DNA of 14,521 bases from Betaproteobacteria bacterium (GTDB lineage: Bacteria > Pseudomonadota > Gammaproteobacteria > Burkholderiales > SG8-39): positions 1-14,521 of the forward strand of contig JADJPT010000021.1 in the NCBI GenBank assembly GCA_016713125.1, given 5' to 3'. The position numbers were made by a program, and so were the translations under genes. Position 1 is the stretch's first letter. Every line of letters begins with the position of its first letter. Below, in pieces: positions 8,635 through 14,521 of the stretch. The notes under the pieces were generated by a model. It saw only the letters and a list, made by a program, of their open reading frames with translations, did no database searches and was not told the DNA's origin.

Positions 8635-9631
8635 GCCGATCTCGCCCAGCTTCGCATCGCTGGTGCAGGAGTTCTTCACCGACTACATGACGCGCCAGCG
8701 CTCGCTCAGCCCGCAAACGGTCGCCTCCTACCGTGACAGCTTCGTGCTGCTGCTGCGCTTTGCCGAACAGAGCCTGGGCAAGCCGGCCACTGCTCTTGAA
8801 TTGTCGGACCTCCAGCCGTCGTTCATCGCGAACTTCCTGGATCACCTGGAGCGCGACCGGGGGAACTCAGCGCGTAGCCGCAACATCCGCTTGGCGGCGC
8901 TGCGTTCGTTCCTGAAGTTTGCCGCCCGGCGCGACATCGCCAACCTGCGCGCCATCGAGCAGGCGCTGGCGGTGCCGACGAAGCGCTTCGACCGCAAGAT
9001 GGTGGGCTTCCTGACGCGCGAGCAGATGCTGGCGGTGATCGATGTTCCAACCTCGACCTGGCTGGGCCAACGCGATCACTTGCTGCTGACGCTGATGTTC
9101 AACACCGGCGCCAGGGTGTCGGAGATCATCGGCATGCGGGTGGCCGACGTGGTCCTCGGCCCGACGTCGTGCGTGCGGCTGCATGGCAAGGGCCGCAAGC
9201 AGCGCTCGCTGCCGCTATGGAAGCATGCCGCCCGGGAGGTGCGTGGTTGGTTGGGTCTGAACCCGCAACTCGAGGCAGGCTCGGCGTTGCTGCCTCGGCG
9301 TGACGGGCAACCGATGACAAGGGCCAACGTCACGCAGCGGCTCAAGCTTGCAGTCGCTGCGGCCACGGTCACGCACCCTGAACTCGGCAAGCTGTCTGTG
9401 TCACCTCACATGGTTCGCCACTCGACCGCGATGGGCTTGCTGCAGGCGGGCACAAATGCCACTGACATCGCCTTGTGGCTCGGGCATGAGAGTCCATCAA
9501 CCACTCACATGTACGTCGAGGCCGATCTCGCGATGAAGGAGCGAACCCTTGCTCGGCTGAAGCCGCCTGCGGTCAAGCCGACTCGGTACCGGCCGCCCAA
9601 GGGGCTGATGCAGTTCCTGCAGTCGCTGTGA
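8627..9631 (+). CDS. ritC: RIT tyrosine recombinase C (site-specific integrase, intact)
   Basis: An intact 334-residue phage-integrase-family recombinase that would cut and rejoin DNA through a covalent tyrosine intermediate. ATG 8627 is chosen because it gives the 8-base overlap with the ritB stop (ATGAGTAA). An in-frame start 42 bases earlier is less likely. The SAM-like N-terminal core-binding domain spans about residues 10-110. Catalytic set: Arg163 (NTGARVSEI), Lys188 (HGKGRK), His261 and Arg264 (HMVRHS), His287 (LGHES) and nucleophile Tyr296 (MYVEAD). It is the only RIT gene here without a frameshift. In RIT elements the three proteins are thought to act together, so it may not suffice alone. 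A stem-loop follows at 9679. Confidence 0.94.
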   Translation: MSKPISPSFASLVQEFFTDYMTRQRSLSPQTVASYRDSFVLLLRFAEQSLGKPATALELSDLQPSFIANFLDHLERDRGNSARSRNIRLAALRSFLKFAARRDIANLRAIEQALAVPTKRFDRKMVGFLTREQMLAVIDVPTSTWLGQRDHLLLTLMFNTGARVSEIIGMRVADVVLGPTSCVRLHGKGRKQRSLPLWKHAAREVRGWLGLNPQLEAGSALLPRRDGQPMTRANVTQRLKLAVAAATVTHPELGKLSVSPHMVRHSTAMGLLQAGTNATDIALWLGHESPSTTHMYVEADLAMKERTLARLKPPAVKPTRYRPPKGLMQFLQSL

Positions 9632-9678
9632 TCATGCGAAGCTGCCGCGCCGCTGTCGTGGCCCTTCGGCGAGGGAAG

Positions 9679-9702
9679 ACTCGCCCGGCTTTGCGGGCGA
9701 GT
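9679..9702 (+). terminator. Strong stem-loop after ritC (terminator-like or element-end hairpin)
   Basis: ACTCGCCCG (9679-9687) pairs perfectly with CGGGCGAGT (9694-9702) around the loop GCTTTG, 48 bases after the ritC stop. There is no clean U-tract, and the right arm runs into the RIT inverted repeat. It may end ritABC transcription or be part of the recombination site. Confidence 0.5.
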
Positions 9703-9729
9703 TCGCATAAGACTGCGATTCGCATTATT
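9698..9729 (-). repeat. RIT right terminal inverted repeat
   Basis: Inverse of 6290-6321 (29 of 32 bases). It contains two direct TTCGCAT units at 9702-9708 and 9719-9725, 17 bp apart. Confidence 0.88.
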
Positions 9730-9759
9730 GCGGTCATGCATAAGTGTTCATGACCGCAA
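9728..9759. repeat. Recombination-site-like palindrome at the RIT/IS66 right junction
   Basis: TTGCGGTCATG (9728-9738) and CATGACCGCAA (9749-9759) are perfect 11-bp inverted arms around the spacer CATAAGTGTT. Paired 11-bp arms around a short spacer are the layout of Xer-type crossover sites. It overlaps the end of the right RIT repeat and the first bases of resumed tnpC. No equivalent exists at the left end. Confidence 0.55.
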
Positions 9760-9957
9760 CAACTGGCTCTTCGCCGGCAGCCTGCGTGCGGGTAAGCGTG
9801 CCGCTGCGGTCATGAGCTGGTGCACTCGGCGCGGCTGAACGGCCACGACCCGTACGAATACCTGCGCGACGTGCTCGAGCGGTTGCCCACGCAGCCGGCC
9901 AGCCGCGTCGGCGACTTGCTGCCGCATCGCTGGCAGCACCCACGCGCCCCGGCCTGA
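9758..9957 (+). pseudogene. tnpC: IS66 transposase TnpC, 3' remnant
   Basis: This resumes the transposase broken at 6289: NNWLFAGSLRAGKRAAAVMS, then, after a 1-base deletion near 9818, VHSARLNGHDPYEYLRDVLERLP and DLLPHRWQ to the stop TGA 9955-9957. These are the standard C-terminal blocks of IS66 TnpC, located after the catalytic Glu. It ends 37 bases before the IS66 right end. It has no start of its own and is not expected to be translated. Confidence 0.9.
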
Positions 9958-9981
9958 TCACCGCGCCCATCGTCAGGGCCG

Positions 9982-9994
9982 GCCGGACGCTTAC
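9982..9994 (-). repeat. IS66 right terminal inverted repeat
   Basis: GCCGGACGCTTAC is the exact inverse of 4098-4110 and is followed directly by the second TGCGATCG. Confidence 0.9.
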
Positions 9995-10002
9995 TGCGAT
10001 CG
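9995..10002. repeat. IS66 target-site duplication, right copy
   Basis: TGCGATCG is identical to 4090-4097. It marks where the RES toxin gene resumes. Confidence 0.92.
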
Positions 10003-10291
10003 GCGCAAGACGCTGGTCCTGGCGGACCTGACCGGCGCAGCCCTCAAGGCCCTGGGCCTGAACAACGACATCAGCGCGCTGGCCGACTACTCGGTGAGCC
10101 AGGCGTGGGCGCAGGCCATCCACGATGCCGATCCGCGATGGCAGGGCATTCGGTACGTGTCGCGCCAGATGAACAAGGGCTTCGCCTACGCGATCTTCGA
10201 GCGAAGCGGGTTGAAGAAGCTTCGGTCGGAGAAGCTCAAGGTTGCCCAGCTCGACGCCTTGTGCGATCTGTTCAACGTGGTCGCTGTGTGA
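10003..10291 (+). pseudogene. RES-domain toxin, 3' part (separated by IS66)
   Basis: Read in the frame of stop TGA 10289-10291, this piece gives RRKTLVLADLTGAALKALGL, NNDISALADYSVSQAWAQAI, then GIRYVSRQMNKGFAYAIFER and a C-terminal tail ending LFNVVAV. It is the standard second half of a RES domain and supplies the conserved Ser (YVSRQ) missing from 3791-4097. Joining the halves after removing the IS and one TGCGATCG gives ...RFACDRRKTLVLADLTG, provided the indel near 4073 is corrected. Expressed alone it would lack the catalytic Arg and Glu, so no toxicity is expected. An internal ATG exists but has no convincing ribosome-binding site. Confidence 0.85.
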
Positions 10292-10532
10292 CCGTGCTAG
10301 ATCTGGAGGTCAGGAGTAACCGGGCAGCTCTCAACAGCGCTGAGACAAAGTCCGTCCCTGTAGATCGGCTTGAGACGTTCGTCCGTTCGTCCGGACCAGA
10401 CTGGGTGCGGATGCTCGAAGTGGCCTGACGAAGGTCAGCTCACACTCGAATTCGTGACGTTCAAGTCGCACGAACGACGAGCGGTTTGCAGCAACTGCCA
10501 ATGGGCGGCGCCGATCAGGGGTCGGACCTGAC
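10292..10532. other. Intergenic region between convergent RES remnant and CBASS operon
   Basis: About 240 bp between the 3' end of the RES gene (plus) and the 3' end of the Cap4 frame (minus). I see a tandem GTTCGTCC pair (10377-10392) running into the palindrome GTCCGGAC (10389-10396), but no gene and no intrinsic terminator with a T-tract. Confidence 0.5.
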
Positions 10533-12065
10533 TCAAGATCCAAGCGCGGCCAAGACGATCGGAAGCGCAATCGAGGGCGCGTAGCCGCCACCGTTCTGCC
10601 CTTCGAAATCGAACTCGTAGAGCGTGATCGAGCCCATGCTCGGTTGGCGCTGGCCCAGGAAGAAGGTGAAGGTGTTGGGCGCCGCGATGAACAGGTGGAC
10701 GCGGCCGCAAACCTGTCGCTCGGCGTTGATGCGCTGTGCCAGCGACTCGGCCAAGTCGAAGGCATGCTGGCCGCTTGCCACGGCGCGGCTGTTGGCACCG
10801 CCTTGCGGGGTGGCAAGCAGCAGACGGCCCACACCTGGCAACGCGGCTGCCAGATGTCGCTTGACAGCGGTCCCGACATCATGGGTCAGGCAGACGCCAA
10901 CGGCCACGTCGGAACCCGGCGTGTCGACCTGATCAATCGTGAAGTCCCAGCCGGGCCACCTGGGGTCGCGCGACGTGTCGCCGGCGCGCCAGATCACGCG
11001 GTTCAGCACGCGCTGCTCCAGCTCGACGTGGCGGCCGGACTTGATGTTGAGCACCGCACCTGCAGCAAATGCCAACGTGGCATGCGTGTCCAGGATCAGT
11101 CGCAGATGTTGATTGGCACCGGCGGCCGCGAGAAGGAACGACCTGAGCTCCGGGTAGAGCGCGGCCTCCTAGGCAGCCTGGTTCCTGATCGGCCGGTCAT
11201 CGAAGTGGTGGACCAGGTCGAGCACGGCGACGCAGCGGTCTTCCAGGCTGTCGACAGGGTGCTCGAATGACTTGACGCCGAAGACGACGTGCGTCCTGGG
11301 CGCGGCCTCGAACAGCTTCTGCGGCTGGCAGGCAGCGCGAAACGAGTCGCGGTCGAACTCGATGCGGCCCGCAGCCAGCCACTGGTAGGTCAGGTCGTCG
11401 TACCAGCAGGTGTCCTCGTTGTCGGGCACGCGCCGCATGCCGCGCAGTTCGAGCAGGAGATCCAGGTTGTCGCGCAAGTCGAGCAGTGACTGCGTGTCGG
11501 TGCTGAGCCCCAGTGTGCGGGCCAGGGTGCGCAGCTGGGCGTCGTCGACGCCCAGGTGGTCACGCCAGATCTTGCGCACCTTGCCCGCGGCGCTGCCGTC
11601 GCCGGTGCCATCGAACAGGCGATCCGGCCGCATGAAACCGTGGCGCTGGTGCACCATCGTGCGCAGCGGATCGCCGCGCCGCAGGTGCCAGTTCGTGACC
11701 AGCCGGAAGCGCGAACCGACACCGTCCGGTGCATGCGTGCGCTGGGCATCAAGTGCGCGCTGGAGCAGGGAGACCGAGCTGGCGTTGATGAAGTCCGGGC
11801 TGGTCAGGTCCTCGTACCCGAAGTCGCCGCTGGCGACATGCCACTTGCACTGCATATGCTCGCGCAGCAGCGGCACGCCGTGGTGGTCGTTGCGTCCCTT
11901 GCCGGGTGCGTATTCGACCCAGACGTCGTCGAATCCCTTTGGGCCGCATTCGAACCCGACCTTCACGATTGAGCCGGCCGGGTCGAGCAGGCGCAGCGCC
12001 TTCAACCAGAACTGGCGCGCCTGGTAGGCATGCCCGTCTCTGACGGTGGCAACGGCTTGGGTCAT
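10533..12065 (-). pseudogene. cap4: CBASS effector Cap4 (DUF4297 nuclease + SAVED sensor) with in-frame amber stop
   Basis: Cap4 is a dsDNA endonuclease turned on when its SAVED domain binds the cyclic oligonucleotide made by the CD-NTase. ATG 12065 has GGAG about eight bases upstream and lies 24 bases after the ATPase stop. Residues 1-298 hold the restriction-like nuclease: YQARQFWLKAL (14-24), FECGPKGFDDVWVEY (Glu39, Asp46/47), MQCKWH (QxK, Lys74). Codon 299 is TAG (11171-11169). The same frame continues open for 211 codons: EAALYPELRSFLLAAAGANQ, RLILDTHATLAFAAGAVLN, AVGVCLTHDVGTAV, and VHLFIAAPNTFTFFLGQ then ITLYEFDFEG, which is SAVED. Total length about 510, normal for Cap4. One base change (for example CAG to TAG) explains the stop; there is no indel. 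As read, the cell would make a sensorless nuclease domain, probably inactive because SAVED drives activation, unless the amber is suppressed. Confidence 0.9.
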
Positions 12066-12089
12066 CGGGTGTCTCCGGGCGGCGCCAGC

Positions 12090-13019
12090 CTACGCGTTGT
12101 TGAACGGCGGCGTCGGCTCGATGCTGCGCGCCAGCGCGATCGCCTGCGCAGCCTTGATCGGGCCTGCGGGATAGGCGTCCAGGATGATCGTCGGCAGCAG
12201 CCTCTGCGCCAAGTCGGAGAACGTGAACCCGTAGGCCCGTCCTGCCTGGGGCCCGGTGGCCGCGACCAGGGCGTCGATGTCGGCCTTCTTGAGCCCCACG
12301 TCACCGAGCCAGCGCTCAAGCACGTCGCGCCGCTGGTCATCGGTCGGGCGCGTGAAGGTGAGCACGTCGGCCGCGCGGCGGCGCACGGCGGGGTCCAGGG
12401 CGCTCAGCCGGTTGGTGCACATGATCACGGCCGCCGGCAGCCTGCCGCTGGCCATTCGGTCGATGCCGCGGATGAACGCGTTCACGCCCGCACGGTCCTC
12501 GTGGTGCATCTGCTCGGTCTCGCGAGACTGCGCCAGCGCGTCGGCCTCGTCGACGAGCAGGATCACACCACCGCGTGCCGCACCCTTGGCCGACTTCAAC
12601 TTGCTGGCCTCGGCGTAGGCGTGCTCGAAGGCGGCCGTGACGAGTTGCGTCATCTCGCCGACGCGGCCCTGGCCGCGCGAGGACAGGCTCATCGGCAGCA
12701 GCGTGATGTCGATGTCCTCCTGCCGCGCGACCGGGTCGCCGATGGTCTCGGCCAGCTCGGTCTTGCCCGAGCCGACGTCGCCGCTCAGGACCACCAGGGG
12801 CGGGCGGCGCAGGACCGAATCCATCAGCCGCGGCGCGTCGGGGTGGTGGTCCTTCTGCCACTTCTGCAGGCCGTGAGGGTTGATTAACACGCTCAGGATG
12901 TTGGTCAGGCGCCTGATCTTGTCTTCCATACCGACCAGCCGGGCCAGCCGATCCCGCGCATCGGAGTCGGGCAGCGTGATCGAGCGCTCGAACAGGGCGT
13001 TGGTGTTCGGCTGGCTCAT
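12090..13019 (-). CDS. cap6: TRIP13/Pch2-like AAA+ ATPase of type III CBASS (Cap6)
   Basis: A 309-residue AAA+ ATPase. In type III CBASS, Cap6 forms a hexamer that unfolds the HORMA partner and so switches off the CD-NTase complex. Visible: Walker A GDVGSGKT (80-87), Walker B ILLVDEAD (153-160), sensor-1 region VIMCTNR (198-204), Arg-finger region AVRRRAAD (211-218), and a sensor-2-like stretch GRAYGFTFSDLAQRL towards the C terminus. ATG 13019 is chosen over upstream in-frame starts because it overlaps the HORMA stop as ATGA; the longer frame begins inside the HORMA gene in Arg-rich shadow sequence. Single AAA+ module without an N-terminal extension, as expected for bacterial TRIP13. No frameshift. 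Confidence 0.92.
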   Translation of the reverse strand: MSQPNTNALFERSITLPDSDARDRLARLVGMEDKIRRLTNILSVLINPHGLQKWQKDHHPDAPRLMDSVLRRPPLVVLSGDVGSGKTELAETIGDPVARQEDIDITLLPMSLSSRGQGRVGEMTQLVTAAFEHAYAEASKLKSAKGAARGGVILLVDEADALAQSRETEQMHHEDRAGVNAFIRGIDRMASGRLPAAVIMCTNRLSALDPAVRRRAADVLTFTRPTDDQRRDVLERWLGDVGLKKADIDALVAATGPQAGRAYGFTFSDLAQRLLPTIILDAYPAGPIKAAQAIALARSIEPTPPFNNA

Positions 13020-13534
13020 GCGTAGCTCCTGACGCTGGCGCGGGCGAGCGAGCGGCCGCCGGCCGAATAGGTCTTGTCGTCGGCGAAGTAGCCGTTGTGC
13101 ACCGCAGGCAGCTCTGCCCCGACGCGCTGAATGGGCAGTGCCTGCTCGATCTGCGCCTGCTCGGCTGAGGTCAGGCGATCCCACGCGCTGCTGTGGGTGA
13201 GGTAGCTGTAGAAGGTGGCCCCGGCGACATCTTGCCCCGGGCGGACGCGGCCCGGATCATCATTGACCTCCCCGGCGGCAAGCTCGTGTGCCGTGTAGCG
13301 CAGGGTGGGCTCGATCCACTTGCCGTCGCGACGGAAGCCGTAGAAGGCGGTGCCGAGGTAACCGCGCCGGAGCAACTCCACGACCTCGGTCTCGTAGGCC
13401 GCGATGGCAGCGTCGGAGGGCAGGCCGTACAGGCGCTGCATGCGCTTGAGATCGGTCGACACCTTGGCCGCCATGTCGCGCGCATGCACCACCGTGAAGG
13501 TGTTGGCGGTGCTGGTGGTGTAGCTGGTGCTCAT
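13016..13534 (-). CDS. cap7: Bacterial HORMA-domain protein of type III CBASS (Cap7)
   Basis: A 172-residue protein that would bind a closure-motif peptide, change to the closed state and activate the neighbouring CD-NTase. The sequence resembles the E. coli CBASS HORMA protein as I remember it: FTVVHARDMAAKVSTDLKRM (about 13-32), YGLPSDAAIAAYETEV, LLRRGYLGTAFYGF, KWIEPTLRYTAHEL (about 72-85), and a C-terminal safety-belt-like stretch NGYFADDKTYSAGGRSL (about 147-163). ATG 13534 is preferred, eight bases after the CD-NTase stop; a TTG at 13546 overlapping that stop is the alternative and would add four residues. The stop overlaps the ATPase ATG. A single HORMA gene is present, as in E. coli MS115-1 rather than the two-HORMA layout of some Pseudomonas loci. 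Confidence 0.88.
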   Translation of the reverse strand: MSTSYTTSTANTFTVVHARDMAAKVSTDLKRMQRLYGLPSDAAIAAYETEVVELLRRGYLGTAFYGFRRDGKWIEPTLRYTAHELAAGEVNDDPGRVRPGQDVAGATFYSYLTHSSAWDRLTSAEQAQIEQALPIQRVGAELPAVHNGYFADDKTYSAGGRSLARASVRSYA

Positions 13535-13542
13535 GTTCTTGT

Positions 13543-14508
13543 TCAACCCTGGAATGCGTTGCCGAAGACCTTCTGCCAGTAGTAGACGGTCAGCTGCTTG
13601 GTGGGCGCGGCGAGCGCCGCATCGATGGCGTCACCGGCATCGAGCGCGGCCTCGACGATGGCGTCAGACTGCGCCTCGGTGTATAGGCGCGCCACGTTGT
13701 TGATGCAGTTGATCGGGTCGAAGATCTGGACCGGGTCCTTGACCTTGGCCGCGTCGGACGCGGGGTAGTGGTCCGTGAAGACGATGCGCTCGCGCAGGTT
13801 GCTGCGCCCGATGTAGGTGAAGAACGACTGCAGCGCCTCGGGGTAGTCGGAGAAATCGACACCGTCGTCGCACAACTTGGCCAGGATCATCTCGATCATG
13901 AAGGACTTGAAGCGGAAGCCATCGCGCTCCTGCTTCATGCGCCGGGCCCAGAACTTCACCAGGCGCACGACCTGCGCGAAGTCCGTCTCCTGCTTGCGCT
14001 TGCGCTTGCGCGTGAACTCCAGGTGCAGCGGGATGCTGGTCTCGAGGAAAGAGCCGTCTTCCTGGCTGACGAGGTTGCCGCGCCACTCAGGGTCGCCCGC
14101 GTACAGCACCGGCACCACGTCGACGTCCAGGCCGCTGCCCTGGAAGGACACCGTCACGGAGTAGGTCTGGGGCTTGACCTGGTCGGGGCGGAAGTTGGGA
14201 TACGCCTTGCGCAGCCGCCCGGCGAGGTAGTCCAACAGGCCGCGCAGGTCGTGCGGCGCACCGGAGCCGGTGATGTACACCGCCACGTCGATGTCGTTCA
14301 GCGAGCGCAGCGCAGTGCCCTTGGCCAGGCTGCCGGACAGCAGCATCTTGCGCAGCGCGAAGTCGGGGTGGTCGTCCAGGTAGCCCTCGAGCTTCTCGCG
14401 CAGGCGCCTGACCTGCGCACGGTACTCAGCGGCCTTGTCCTTGGGCAGGTTGACCTTTTCTTCCGCGAATCGGACGATGTCGCGGTGATCGATGTGGGTT
14501 CTCGACAT
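13543..14508 (-). CDS. cdnC: CBASS CD-NTase, CdnC-like cyclic oligonucleotide synthase
   Basis: A 321-residue cGAS/DncV-like nucleotidyltransferase that joins NTPs into a cyclic signal after phage sensing. ATG 14508 has GGAG four bases upstream and is the first gene of the operon. Active site: GSLAKGT (59-65), NDIDVAVY with Asp72 and Asp74, and a third acidic site in GLDVDVVPV (Asp128/Asp130). Further family blocks are VKPQTYSVTVSF, EDGSFLETSIPLHLEF, RFKSFMIEMILAKL and FDPINCINNVARLYT. The whole chain strongly resembles E. coli CdnC, which makes cyclic tri-AMP with a HORMA partner; the same product is inferred here, not shown. No frameshift or lost catalytic residue. The promoter lies outside the window. 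Confidence 0.95.
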   Translation of the reverse strand: MSRTHIDHRDIVRFAEEKVNLPKDKAAEYRAQVRRLREKLEGYLDDHPDFALRKMLLSGSLAKGTALRSLNDIDVAVYITGSGAPHDLRGLLDYLAGRLRKAYPNFRPDQVKPQTYSVTVSFQGSGLDVDVVPVLYAGDPEWRGNLVSQEDGSFLETSIPLHLEFTRKRKRKQETDFAQVVRLVKFWARRMKQERDGFRFKSFMIEMILAKLCDDGVDFSDYPEALQSFFTYIGRSNLRERIVFTDHYPASDAAKVKDPVQIFDPINCINNVARLYTEAQSDAIVEAALDAGDAIDAALAAPTKQLTVYYWQKVFGNAFQG

Positions 14509-14512
14509 AAGG

Positions 14513-14516
14513 CTCC
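14513..14516 (-). promoter_or_regulatory. Ribosome-binding site of the CD-NTase gene
   Basis: GGAG, read on the minus strand, lies four bases before the ATG at 14508 and supports that start. Confidence 0.65.
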
Positions 14517-14521
14517 GATGG

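Larger units (their letters stand above)
6290..9757 (+). mobile_element. RIT (recombinase in trio) element inserted in IS66 tnpC
   Basis: Three tyrosine recombinase genes lie in tandem on one strand with overlapping ends (ritA, ritB, ritC), bracketed by 32-bp inverted repeats at 6290-6321 and 9698-9729. This is the definition of a RIT element, known from many proteobacteria and often found inside other mobile DNA. Nothing else is encoded. The host tnpC reads ...GRNN before it and NNWLF... after it. The outer right boundary is uncertain: 28 bp (9730-9757) lie between the right repeat and resumed tnpC and belong to a near-perfect palindrome. No clear target duplication is visible. Confidence 0.88.
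4098..9994 (+). mobile_element. IS66-family insertion sequence (itself interrupted by a RIT element)
   Basis: The element is bounded by terminal inverted repeats beginning GTAAGCGTCCGGC and by the perfect 8-bp target duplication TGCGATCG, both typical of IS66. Inside is the canonical tnpA-tnpB-tnpC order on the plus strand. The span is 5,897 bp, but 6290-9757 is later inserted material; without it the IS is about 2,429 bp, the usual IS66 size. It inserted into the RES toxin gene. All three transposition genes contain indels, so this copy looks immobile on its own. Confidence 0.93.

Noticed and set aside
6290..9757. Integron or phage integration module
   Set aside because: Three tandem tyrosine recombinases could suggest this, but there are no attC sites, gene cassettes or phage genes, and the inverted repeats plus three overlapping genes fit a RIT element.
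10377..10396. Tandem GTTCGTCC repeat joined to a GTCCGGAC palindrome
   Set aside because: Only two units; too short to call a repeat array, CRISPR or operator without comparison.
10331..10882. Minus-strand open frame of 183 codons overlapping the end of Cap4
   Set aside because: It overlaps the SAVED coding sequence in another frame; no family motif or ribosome-binding site.
12030..12887. Plus-strand open frame of 285 codons over the ATPase gene
   Set aside because: Antisense shadow of the AAA+ gene, whose Walker A, Walker B and sensor motifs are on the minus strand.
1..14521. CRISPR arrays, tRNA and rRNA genes
   Set aside because: No regularly spaced repeats, cloverleaf-like sequence or rRNA signature was seen on either strand.

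Overview
The window is high-GC DNA that reads like an accessory region of a proteobacterium. Codon use and the families present suggest Burkholderiales (Rubrivivax/Leptothrix type), but that is inference: there is no rRNA or housekeeping gene to anchor it. It looks like the wreck of a defence/mobile island, with one largely intact antiphage operon at the right edge.

Left (1-2647, minus): remains of a very large N6-adenine methylase/SNF2 helicase fusion of the kind carried by ICEs and plasmids. It is recognisable in pieces across all three minus frames and runs off the left edge. Next comes about 560 bp of hairpin-rich DNA without a convincing gene. From 3206 (plus) there is a decayed Xre-type antitoxin followed by a RES-domain toxin.

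Middle (4098-9994): nested insertions. The RES toxin is split by an IS66-family element bounded by the 8-bp duplication TGCGATCG (4090-4097 and 9995-10002) and GTAAGCGTCCGGC terminal repeats. That element carries tnpA, tnpB and tnpC, all frameshifted. Its tnpC is split after the catalytic Glu by a 'recombinase in trio' (RIT) element: three tyrosine recombinases in tandem (ritA, ritB, ritC) between 32-bp inverted repeats (6290-6321 and 9698-9729). ritC is intact; ritA and ritB carry several apparent 1-base indels. Removing the RIT block leaves an IS66 element of about 2.43 kb, and removing that restores the RES gene apart from one indel.

Right (10533-14508, minus): a type III CBASS operon in the order CD-NTase (CdnC-like), HORMA protein (Cap7), TRIP13-like AAA+ ATPase (Cap6), Cap4 effector (DUF4297-type nuclease plus SAVED sensor). 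In the expected scheme the HORMA protein binds a target and activates the CD-NTase, TRIP13 disassembles that complex, and the cyclic oligonucleotide product switches on Cap4, which degrades DNA. The first three genes are intact and tightly coupled. The Cap4 frame has a single in-frame TAG at 11169-11171, between nuclease and sensor, with SAVED continuing in the same frame downstream. The signalling half therefore looks preserved while the effector is cut from its sensor.

No CRISPR array, tRNA or rRNA was seen. Indels are dense in the left and middle thirds and absent from the CBASS operon, which argues for real decay of the former, although sequencing error cannot be excluded from one sequence.
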